Source: Halobacteriales archaeon QH_10_65_19 (GTDB lineage: Archaea > Halobacteriota > Halobacteria > Halobacteriales > Haloarculaceae). Taken from it: DNA of 14,256 bases. Below the pieces are notes generated by a model. That model saw nothing but the letters and a program-made list of their open reading frames with translations, made no database searches and was not told the origin of the DNA. The stretch's first letter is position 1, and every line of letters begins with the position of its first letter. A program made the position numbers and the translations under genes. Positions 1-5,830 of the stretch are shown here, in pieces. The stretch lies in assembly GCA_003022085.1 (NCBI GenBank), contig PXQK01000144.1, positions 1 through 14,256 on the forward strand, given 5' to 3'.

Positions 1-73
1 CAGTATAAAGGGACGCCCCGGGGCGGAGGTGGACGGCGGCCGACGGGCTGTGGCGATCGGCGGGTGGCTCGGC
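1..73. other. Left-edge non-coding stretch with palindrome and TATA-like box
   Basis: This stretch lies downstream of the SDR gene and holds no complete gene. Bases 14-25 form a perfect 12-bp GC palindrome (CGCCCCGGGGCG). Bases 4-9 read TATAAA, which on the minus strand is TTTATA, the archaeal TATA consensus, and could serve a gene beyond the left edge. Both could be chance in this base composition. Confidence 0.3.
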
Positions 74-898
74 CTACATCAGGCGGCGCACGAGTCCGAA
101 GACGGTGTCCCGGAGGCGCGCCGGAAGGTACCGCGCGGCGGTCGCATAGGAGGCGAACCGCCCGACCTGGTACCGCGGGTCCGGGTCGTCGAGGCAGGCC
201 GCGTCGTGGATGACGGTCGCCACGTCCCCGGGCGCCAGCGCCCACGGCAGCGATCCGGCGACGAGGCTGGTGTCCTCGAACGCCTCGTACACCCACCCGT
301 AGGTCCGCCGGCGGTCCAGCCCGTCGACCTCCTCGGCGGCGCGCTCCTCGAACCCCGTCTCGACCGGACCGGGCGCGACGACGACCACGTCGACCCCGAG
401 GCTGTCAACCTCCGCCCGGAGCGCGTCGCTCATCGCCTCCAGGGCGAACTTCGAGGCAGCGTACGCGCCGCCGCCGGGCACTGACACGCGACCGTTGACG
501 CTCGAGACGTTGACGATCGTCCCGTCTTCCCGGGCGCGCATCAGCGGCAGGACCGCGCGGATCAACCGGTGAGGGCCGTAGACGTTGACGTCGAACTGCT
601 CGTGGAGGCGCTCGGCGGGGATGTCCTCCAGTGGACCGTACTGGCCGTATCCGGCGTTGTTGACGAGGCAGTCGACGTGCCCGACCTCCTCGCCGATCCG
701 GTCGACGACGCGTGTCACCGCCTCGTCCTCCGTGACGTCCAGCGCCGCAGTCCGGCAGCCCTCCTCCCCGAGATCGGCGACGTCGGCCTCGTCGCGGCCC
801 GTCGCGTACACTGTCCAGCCGTCGTCCAGAAACGCCTTGGCGGTCGCCCGGCCGATCCCCGACGAACAGCCCGTGATGAGCACTGTCTTCTCTGTCAT
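74..898 (-). CDS. Short-chain dehydrogenase/reductase (SDR) family oxidoreductase
   Basis: A 274-residue cytosolic NAD(P)-dependent oxidoreductase of the classical SDR type; the substrate cannot be told from sequence. The start at 898 gives MTEKTVLITG, placing the Rossmann motif TGCSSGIG at residues 9-16, directly at the N-terminus as the family requires; the frame stays open further upstream but with low-complexity sequence unlike SDRs. Also visible are NNAG (80-83), the catalytic Ser at about 133, the YxxxK pair Tyr146/Lys150, and PGPVETGF (176-183). The C-terminal extension, with YQVGRFASYATAARYLP near 243-259, resembles the retinol-dehydrogenase-like 'classical' SDRs found widely in bacteria and archaea. 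It appears monocistronic: the neighbour upstream on the same strand is the broken hydrolase gene, ending 95 bases away. A TATA-like GTTAAC lies 25-30 bases upstream of the ATG, consistent with a leaderless transcript. Family assignment is firm; function is open. Confidence 0.92.
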   Translation of the reverse strand: MTEKTVLITGCSSGIGRATAKAFLDDGWTVYATGRDEADVADLGEEGCRTAALDVTEDEAVTRVVDRIGEEVGHVDCLVNNAGYGQYGPLEDIPAERLHEQFDVNVYGPHRLIRAVLPLMRAREDGTIVNVSSVNGRVSVPGGGAYAASKFALEAMSDALRAEVDSLGVDVVVVAPGPVETGFEERAAEEVDGLDRRRTYGWVYEAFEDTSLVAGSLPWALAPGDVATVIHDAACLDDPDPRYQVGRFASYATAARYLPARLRDTVFGLVRRLM

Positions 899-921
899 GC
901 GCGGAGTGACGGGCCCACCAC

Positions 922-929
922 AGTTAACT
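922..929 (-). promoter_or_regulatory. TATA-like box for the SDR gene
   Basis: Minus-strand AGTTAACT lies 24-31 bases before the ATG at 898. This is the spacing expected for a haloarchaeal leaderless promoter. The match to the TTTATA consensus is weak. Confidence 0.35.
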
Positions 930-993
930 CTCAACGGTCTCGACCGGCCGCTCCGCCCGGCCGAGCAGTGCGGCGAGTATAACGCACCGGGGG

Positions 994-2327
994 TTACAGC
1001 CCCAGCAGCCAGTCGGCGACGTCCTCGACAACGGCGCGGTCCAGCGAGTTGCGGAGGGCGTACTCGCCGGGAACGGAGGGACCGGTGCCGGGCTGGAAGA
1101 CGTGGTTCAGCCCCTCTGGTAGTCCCGCTCGCCCTGGAGGAACAGGAAGGGGGTGTCGACCTCCCGGGCAACGGCGACCTGATCGTACTCGTCGACACTC
1201 TGCCAGAGCGCGCCGGGGTAGCCGAGCACGGTGTCGTCCGGGGAGTAGTCGCCCTGCCGGATACGGTCGATCCGGTCCCGCCAGCGCTCGTAGAGACTCG
1301 CCATCCGCTCCCACTCGAACTCCCCGACGGTTGCGAGGTGCTCGTACTGGTCGACGAATATCTCGTAGAACGACCGGGCCGGTGCTGCCATCGCCACGCC
1401 GCCGGCGAGCCCCCCGTCCCGCCGTGCAATCCGCGGGACGACCATCCCGCCGAGGCTGTGGCCGGCGACACTCACCCGGTCGGCGTCGACGCCGTCGACG
1501 CTGCGCAACCGGCCGAGCGCGACCAGCGCGTCGTCGACGGAGACGCTGTCGAGCGTGTACTCCGAGAGTGCGACCGAGTTCGGGCAGGCGTGGGTCCGCC
1601 TGTCGTACCGGAGCACCGCCACGCCGCGACTCGAGAGCCCCTCGGCGAGGTCCCGGAACACCTGCGAGCCGATGGTCTCGAGGTTGCGGTCAGCAGCCCC
1701 AGCCGGGTCGCTCCCGTGGACGAGGACAACGCCGGGAATGCTGTCCCCGCCTTCCGGGACCGTCACCGTGGCACCCATGAGGCAGTCCTCGGTTTCGAGC
1801 GTGATCTCCTCCTCGCTGAACGCGTCCGTGTCGACGTACGCCGGCCGTTCGTACTCGTCGTTGACGACCACCCCGACGACGGCGAACTCGTCGCCGAGTA
1901 GCACGCGCAACACGTGGTCGCTGCGCTCGAACCCGAGCGTCGCATCGACGGCGTCGAACCCCGACTGGGTGGTCTCCGCCGTGTCGACGACCCCCTCGAA
2001 CGCGCCGCCGACGTTCGTCATCGCGAGCCAGACCGCCTCCAGCGCGCCGGGAGAGGATTGCTGCTGTGCGGTCGGCCCGAACCGCTCGAAGGCCTCCCCG
2101 AACCGGCCGGCCGCCGTGTCCTCGACCAGCAGCTCGACGGCCTCGACGGTCGTTTCCGGCCCTTCTCCCTCCTCGGGCGTCGGCGTCTCTGCCGGTGTCT
2201 CGGGCGTCGGCGTCTCGGGCATCGGCGTCGCGGTCGGGGTCGCAGTGTCGGTGTCGTCGTCACCGGAACAGCCCGCGATGGCGACGAGTGCGCCGCCTGC
2301 GACCGTCAGAAACGTCCGTCGTTTCAT
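994..2327 (-). pseudogene. Tat lipoprotein with DUF3887-like and alpha/beta hydrolase domains, frameshifted near the C-terminus
   Basis: The N-terminus has a twin-arginine signal (KRRTFL) and lipobox AIAGC with Cys20, so the product is probably a Tat-exported lipoprotein. A Thr/Pro/Glu-rich linker (about 29-52) follows, then a DUF3887-like region (about 60-155) and an alpha/beta hydrolase domain with VHGSD (203-207), the nucleophile elbow GHSLGG (Ser291) and the acid GERD (Asp402). The reading frame stops at 1107-1109, right after GERDYQRG. The missing C-terminus, including the catalytic-His motif GLNHVFQPG and an ending ADWLLGL, continues in another frame down to the TAA at 994-996. In relatives I recall, roughly 20-25 residues separate GERDYQ from GLNH; here they are almost adjacent. 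An internal deletion of 3n+1 bases (perhaps 60-75) explains both the shortening and the frame change. The allele as written would lack the catalytic His. It may be a real pseudogene or an assembly error. Confidence 0.85.
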
Positions 2328-2351
2328 GCCGGGGCGTTGTGATGCGACCAG

Positions 2352-2358
2352 TAAAAAG
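2352..2358 (-). promoter_or_regulatory. TATA box of the hydrolase lipoprotein gene
   Basis: Minus-strand TTTTTAC lies 25-31 bases upstream of the ATG at 2327. This fits a leaderless haloarchaeal transcript and supports that start, which also gives a proper Tat signal peptide. Confidence 0.5.
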
Positions 2359-2405
2359 ATTGTACCGCCGTTTCGCGTCCTGCACCACCTGGTTTCCGGC
2401 GCGTC

Positions 2406-3182
2406 TCACCCGCGGTCGATCACGTCGTCGGCGTGGCGGTCGGCCAGCCGCACGGGTTCGGGGAGTTTATACTCGGTCGCGTACTGGGCGACGAGGTCGG
2501 CGGCGGTCTCCGCGTCGACGCGGTGGCCGGGGCTGACGTACAGCGGGTTGATGTGCTGGTCCGGCGACTCGTACTGCCGGGTCTGGACCGCGTATCCGAT
2601 CACCGTGCCGTCCGGCGCGGTCACGTCCTCGTCGGCTTCGATGGCCACCCGCGTCCCGGCCGGGAGCCCACCCTCGATCGGCTCCCGGGGGCGGCCACAC
2701 AGGAGGCTCTTGGCGACGCCGACGGTCGGAACGTCGAGGGTCACACCGACGTGTGTCGCCAGCCCTGCCTCCCTGAAGTGGATCCGGCCGCTACCGTCGG
2801 CAAGCACCACGTCGGGGTCGCTCTCCAGTTCCTCGAACGCCGAGAGAATCGCGCCACCCTCCCGGAAGCTCAACAGCCCCGGAATGTAGGGAATCTCCGT
2901 CTTCTCGCTCGCGTGGACACGCTCGACAACAGCGCCGTCCCGCACAGCGACAACCGCGCTCGTTGCGGTGTCGCCAGAGAACCCCTGGTCGACGCCCGCG
3001 ACGAGTGGCCGCCGGTCCCCGGTAAGACCGCCGAACCGGTCGTCGTCCGTGGATCGGTCGTCCAGCGGCCCATCGAGGTCGTCCGCGAACCTCGCCGCCG
3101 CAGCGATCTCGCGCTGGAGCGCCTCCATCTCCGCCCGCGACAGTGACGGATCGGGGACAAACTCGGGGCGTGAGATGTCCAT
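2406..3182 (-). CDS. nfi: Endonuclease V (deoxyinosine 3'-endonuclease)
   Basis: Endonuclease V cleaves DNA one phosphodiester 3' of deoxyinosine, starting repair of deaminated adenine; some homologues act on inosine-RNA. The 258-residue protein carries the family signatures: GVDQGF (63-68, metal-binding Asp65), the wedge motif PYIPG (98-102), Glu108 in FRE, Asp129 in LADG, His135, and Lys158 in AKSLL. The spacings Tyr99-Glu108-Asp129-His135-Lys158 match those of E. coli Nfi Y80-E89-D110-H116-K139 as I recall them. The usual DGHG is DGSG here. SPGHRVD (217-223) provides the conserved late His. Its ATG overlaps the stop of the upstream rhomboid gene by one base (TAATG), so translation is probably coupled and the two genes share one transcript. 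The N-terminal 60 residues are an acidic extension typical of halophiles. Confidence 0.94.
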   Translation of the reverse strand: MDISRPEFVPDPSLSRAEMEALQREIAAAARFADDLDGPLDDRSTDDDRFGGLTGDRRPLVAGVDQGFSGDTATSAVVAVRDGAVVERVHASEKTEIPYIPGLLSFREGGAILSAFEELESDPDVVLADGSGRIHFREAGLATHVGVTLDVPTVGVAKSLLCGRPREPIEGGLPAGTRVAIEADEDVTAPDGTVIGYAVQTRQYESPDQHINPLYVSPGHRVDAETAADLVAQYATEYKLPEPVRLADRHADDVIDRG

Positions 3183-4087
3183 TAGAACCGTCCCCGCCCC
3201 GGGCCACCGGGGCCGCCGGGGCCGCCGGGGCCGCCACCGCCGAACTGCATCTGTCCGGGGACGCGGACGCGGTTTTTGACCCGGTAGCCGTACAGGACGC
3301 CGATGAGCAGCCCGACAAAGTGGGCGGCGTGGGCGATCCCGCCGGCGCCGGGGCTCCCGTTAACGATGAACGCGATGCTCAGGACCGCGGTTCCGCCGGT
3401 GAGCACCCAGATCGGCAGCGGGAGGACGAAGTACAGGTAGACGGTCAGGTTCGGGTTGAGGATCGTCAGCACACCCAGGAGCGCGAGTGCCGCCCCGCTG
3501 GCGCCGACGACGCCGGGGCCGCCCTGGGCGATGTTGAACGCGATCTGTCCGAAGCCGGCGAGGATGCCGCTGACCAGGAACAGGACAGCGAACTTCTTCC
3601 AGCCGACGACCCGCTCGACAAGCCGGCCGAAGAAGTAGATCACGATGCTGTTGAAGAAGATGTGGAGCGGGCTGCCGTGGGCGAAAATCGAGATGACCCA
3701 GGTCCAGACGAACAGCGGGTTCTCCGGGGAGAAGACGAAAATCGCCTCCCAGGCGCTGTCGGAGAGCACCGGCCGGAGCCCGAGCTGAAAGGCAAACGTC
3801 ACCCACATCAGCCCCAGGAAGACGTAGGTCATGTTGTTGCGGAAGTACGCGAGTGGTCCGCCGGGGCCGGTGTCGATGCCGAGTGTCGCCGCGATGCCGT
3901 CGTCGTCGTCCTCTTCGAGAGTCGGATCGAACCCGCTGTCGAACACGGGGCCGCTTTGCTCCCAGTTGTTCAACCCGGGACAGTCGTGTGACTCCGGCAA
4001 CCGGTGCTCGGCGCAGTGGGTCCCGCCGCAGTGCCGGCACTGGTAGGGCATACTCACTTCCTCGCCACAGACATCACACTCCGCCAT
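3182..4087 (-). CDS. Rhomboid family intramembrane serine protease with N-terminal AN1-type zinc finger
   Basis: The start at 4087 (MAECDVCGEE) is chosen because the zinc finger begins at once; the open frame extends upstream to an ATG at 4177 but reaches into the mobile element. The 301-residue product has an AN1-type zinc finger at 4-36 (Cys4, Cys7, Cys17, Cys20, Cys25, His28, His34, Cys36), an acidic linker (about 48-75), then six or so hydrophobic segments (about 85-270). Rhomboid catalytic features are present: HGSPLHIFFN (137-146, with His142 and Asn146 of the oxyanion site), GASG with nucleophile Ser197, and HFVGLLIG with catalytic His256. The C-terminal tail (284-301) is a GGP-rich repeat, encoded by about three copies of a 9-bp unit, ending GRGRF. 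It should be a polytopic membrane protease with the finger probably on the cytoplasmic side; substrates are unknown. It is first gene of a two-gene operon with endonuclease V. Confidence 0.93.
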   Translation of the reverse strand: MAECDVCGEEVSMPYQCRHCGGTHCAEHRLPESHDCPGLNNWEQSGPVFDSGFDPTLEEDDDDGIAATLGIDTGPGGPLAYFRNNMTYVFLGLMWVTFAFQLGLRPVLSDSAWEAIFVFSPENPLFVWTWVISIFAHGSPLHIFFNSIVIYFFGRLVERVVGWKKFAVLFLVSGILAGFGQIAFNIAQGGPGVVGASGAALALLGVLTILNPNLTVYLYFVLPLPIWVLTGGTAVLSIAFIVNGSPGAGGIAHAAHFVGLLIGVLYGYRVKNRVRVPGQMQFGGGGPGGPGGPGGPGRGRF

Positions 4088-4162
4088 TACCCCTATTTGA
4101 GTGGGGATCCGCAAAGAGATTGTGTTTGCGGGCCAGACGGTCCTGCTTGTGCGGGCTGGACT

Positions 4163-4181
4163 CTGTCTCTTACCCACAAGT
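4163..4181 (+). repeat. Left terminal inverted repeat of the MITE
   Basis: This is one arm of a 19-bp inverted repeat whose partner is at 4252-4270. They differ at one position, C versus G at repeat base 15. Confidence 0.8.
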
Positions 4182-4189
4182 TCGTCAAG

Positions 4190-4211
4190 TATAAATTATC
4201 AATCATATAAA
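4190..4211 (-). promoter_or_regulatory. Two TATA-like boxes inside the MITE facing the rhomboid-endonuclease V operon
   Basis: Minus-strand TTTATA occurs at 4195-4190 and again at 4211-4206, both exact matches to the archaeal TATA consensus. Initiation would fall near 4165-4185, giving a leader of about 80-100 bases before the rhomboid ATG at 4087. The region just upstream of that ATG outside the element has no comparably good box, so the element may carry the operon promoter. AT-rich DNA makes chance matches more likely. Confidence 0.4.
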
Positions 4212-4251
4212 ATACGGAACTGCGATATCGCACTAGGTATCGAACGATCAG

Positions 4252-4270
4252 ACTTCTGGGTAAGAGACAG
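4252..4270 (-). repeat. Right terminal inverted repeat of the MITE
   Basis: This is the partner of 4163-4181. Read on the minus strand it begins CTGTCTCTTACCCAG. Confidence 0.8.
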
Positions 4271-4285
4271 GATTAAACACCACAG

Positions 4286-4789
4286 CTACACGAGATCAGT
4301 CGGATCACCCACGGCGTCCGCGAGCGGCTCCTCGCGGCCGACGCTGCGGGCGGCGAGCACGCCCTCGACGGCGGCGCACGCCGCCTCGATCCGGTCGTGG
4401 GTCTCGATGTATGCTGCGAGGGCGAACTCGGCCTCGCTCAGTCGGGAGAGTTCCAGCGCCTCCGTCCGCGAGAGGTCGCCGGCGATCCAGTCCCGGACGA
4501 TCTCCCGACCCGTCGGACTGGCCGGCGACACCGACTCGCCGAGCAGGTGCAGCGTCTTCGCCGCCGTCGCCGGGGCGACCCCCGCTGCGCGGCCCGCGGC
4601 GCCGACGGTGACACCGCCGGTGTACTCCTCCAGCACCGTCGCCGCTGCCGCCGGCGAGCACGGGAGCTCGTCCGCGAACGGGTCGAGACGCTCCTCCAGC
4701 GTCGCGCCCGTTGTGTCGACGGTCGCCACGCCGCGCTCCTCCTGGGTCTCGGTGATCTCGATTCCCGCCGCGATCTCCGCCAGTCCCAT
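4286..4789 (-). CDS. Conserved haloarchaeal protein with helix-turn-helix-like segment
   Basis: A 167-residue acidic protein that I do not recognise as a named family, though the sequence style matches conserved haloarchaeal hypotheticals. Residues 56-84 (YTGGVTVGAAGRAAGV, then PATAAKTLHLLG) look like a helix-turn-helix of the resolvase/recombinase type, so DNA binding is an inference. The remainder is predicted helical and rich in Ala/Glu, with ALELSRLSEAEFALAAYIE (111-129) suggesting another helical bundle. The start at 4789 is preferred over the upstream ATG at 4852 because a clear TATA box (CTTTTTATG, 4821-4813) lies 24-32 bases before it, giving a leaderless transcript, and would be inside the coding region otherwise. 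It diverges from the transcription factor B gene across a 193-bp region; a regulatory relation between the two is possible but untested. The MITE lies just past its stop. Confidence 0.82.
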   Translation of the reverse strand: MGLAEIAAGIEITETQEERGVATVDTTGATLEERLDPFADELPCSPAAAATVLEEYTGGVTVGAAGRAAGVAPATAAKTLHLLGESVSPASPTGREIVRDWIAGDLSRTEALELSRLSEAEFALAAYIETHDRIEAACAAVEGVLAARSVGREEPLADAVGDPTDLV

Positions 4790-4812
4790 CAGACGGATCT
4801 GCTTCGGCCCGG

Positions 4813-4821
4813 CATAAAAAG
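4813..4821 (-). promoter_or_regulatory. TATA box of the HTH-like gene
   Basis: Minus-strand CTTTTTATG sits 24-32 bases upstream of the ATG at 4789. It is a good archaeal TATA match at leaderless spacing and decides the start of that gene. Confidence 0.65.
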
Positions 4822-4884
4822 CTTGGTGCTCGCGCCGCCCCCGACCGACCACCGACGGTTGCCAGCGCCGCCGCTCCGGCGGTC

Positions 4885-4907
4885 TACCTGTCGGTTACCG
4901 GTAGGTA
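4885..4907. promoter_or_regulatory. 23-bp imperfect palindrome in the divergent promoter region
   Basis: The arms are TACCT (4885-4889) and AGGTA (4903-4907) around CGGT (4892-4895) and ACCG (4897-4900), with a single central base. Nine of eleven positions pair, and the other two would be G-U in RNA. It lies 43 bases upstream of the transcription factor B TATA box and about 64 bases upstream of the opposing TATA box, where an operator for either gene would be expected. Confidence 0.4.
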
Positions 4908-4949
4908 TATCCCGCACGCCCGGACCGTACCACCCCGGTTCCGGCTCCG

Positions 4950-4956
4950 TTTAAAA
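4950..4956 (+). promoter_or_regulatory. TATA box of the transcription factor B gene
   Basis: TTTAAAA lies 27-33 bases upstream of the ATG at 4983. This predicts a leaderless or nearly leaderless transcript and supports that start. Confidence 0.6.
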
Positions 4957-4982
4957 GGGCAAGCGGGCCCAAGTTTCGGGTG

Positions 4983-5830
4983 ATGGCAACGACCCACGTT
5001 CAGGCATGCCCGGAGTGTGAGGGAACAGTTCGCGCCGGCGACTGCGAGACAGTCTGTACGAGCTGTGGGCTGGTCGTCGACGAGCACGCAATCGACCCTG
5101 GGCCCGAGTGGCGGTCGTTCAGCCAGAGCGGACGGGTGCGCCGCTGACGCGGTCGCGCCACGACCGGGGACTATCGACCGAGATCGGCCACGCGACGCGG
5201 CTCAAGGGGCGCAAGCGCCGGCGGATCGCCCGGCTGCGCCGCCAGCACAAGCGCACGCAGATCCGCAGCAAGGCCGAGCGCAACCGGGTGTACGCCTTCA
5301 CCGAGATCCGGCGGCTCGTCTGCGCGCTGGACCTGCCCGAGCACGTTCGCGAGCAGTCCTGCGTGCTCTTCGAGTCTGCCCAGAGCGAGGGGCTCTTGCA
5401 GGGCCGATCGATCGAGGGATTCGCCGCCGCGGCGGTGTACGCGACCTCCCGGACGGCCGCCGTCGCGCGGACCGCCCCGGAGATTATCGAGGCTGCGAAG
5501 GCGACACGCGACGAGCTCGACGTAGCCTACGACGCGCTGAACCGCGAACTCGGGCTACCGACGGGGCCGATCGACCCCCGGGAGTACCTGGCCCGCTTCG
5601 CGAGCAAGCTCGACCTCCCACAGGCGATCGAGCAAGACGCCCGACAGCTCGCGACCGAGGCCCGCGAGCGCGGCTACGACACGGGCCGCAACCCTGGCGG
5701 TGTGGCCGCGGCGTGTCTCTACACCGCCGCACAGCGCGAGGAGTACCCGCTCACACAGCAGGCCGCCGCCGACGTCGCCGACGTCGCGCCGGTGACGATC
5801 CGCGCGACCTACTACGAGTTCGAGGAGTAG
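4983..5830 (+). pseudogene. tfb: Transcription initiation factor B (TFB), frameshifted after the zinc ribbon
   Basis: TFB binds the TATA-TBP complex and recruits archaeal RNA polymerase; haloarchaea carry several paralogues. The first frame (4983-5147, 54 residues) encodes a zinc ribbon with CPEC (Cys9, Cys12) and CTSC (Cys25, Cys28) and the conserved GPEWRSF, then stops at TGA 5145-5147. The rest continues in another frame to 5830: RTGAPLTRSRHDRGLSTEIG (the B-finger/linker), a basic segment, and two cyclin-like repeats (about VYAFTEIRRLV to IIEAAK, and DPREYLARF to ATYYEF). In relatives of this type several more residues lie between WRSF and R(T/V)GAP, so a small deletion of 3n+1 bases near 5115-5135 is likely. 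As written, the core could only be made from an internal GTG at 5108 without the ribbon, or by frameshifting. It may be a decayed paralogue or a sequencing error. It converges with the next gene. Confidence 0.88.

Larger units (their letters stand above)
4163..4270. mobile_element. Putative 108-bp MITE with Tn5-like (IS4-type) 19-bp terminal inverted repeats
   Basis: The left end, CTGTCTCTTACCCACAAGT (4163-4181), and the reverse complement of the right end, CTGTCTCTTACCCAGAAGT (4252-4270), agree at 18 of 19 bases; the outer 14 are identical. The left end matches the Tn5 outside end (as I recall it, CTGACTCTTATACACAAGT) at 16 of 19, which suggests mobilisation by an IS4-type (IS50/ISH8-like) transposase. 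The interior has no ORF and is markedly AT-richer than the surroundings, with a 12-bp palindrome at 4221-4232. No target-site duplication is evident in the flanks, so the insertion is either old or the boundaries are imprecise. It sits 15 bases after the stop of the HTH-like gene and 75 bases before the rhomboid ATG. Confidence 0.72.

Noticed and set aside
2150..2240. Repeated GGCGTCGGCGTCTC-like DNA upstream in the hydrolase gene
   Set aside because: It encodes the Thr/Pro/Glu linker after the lipobox, common in haloarchaeal lipoproteins.
585..2889. Long plus-strand open frames opposite the SDR, hydrolase and endonuclease V genes
   Set aside because: They are Ser/Thr/Arg-rich shadows with no recognisable domain, opposite genes with clear motifs.
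3200..3245. GC-rich short tandem repeats (9-bp units) as a non-coding repeat
   Set aside because: They encode the GGP-rich C-terminal tail of the rhomboid protein in frame.
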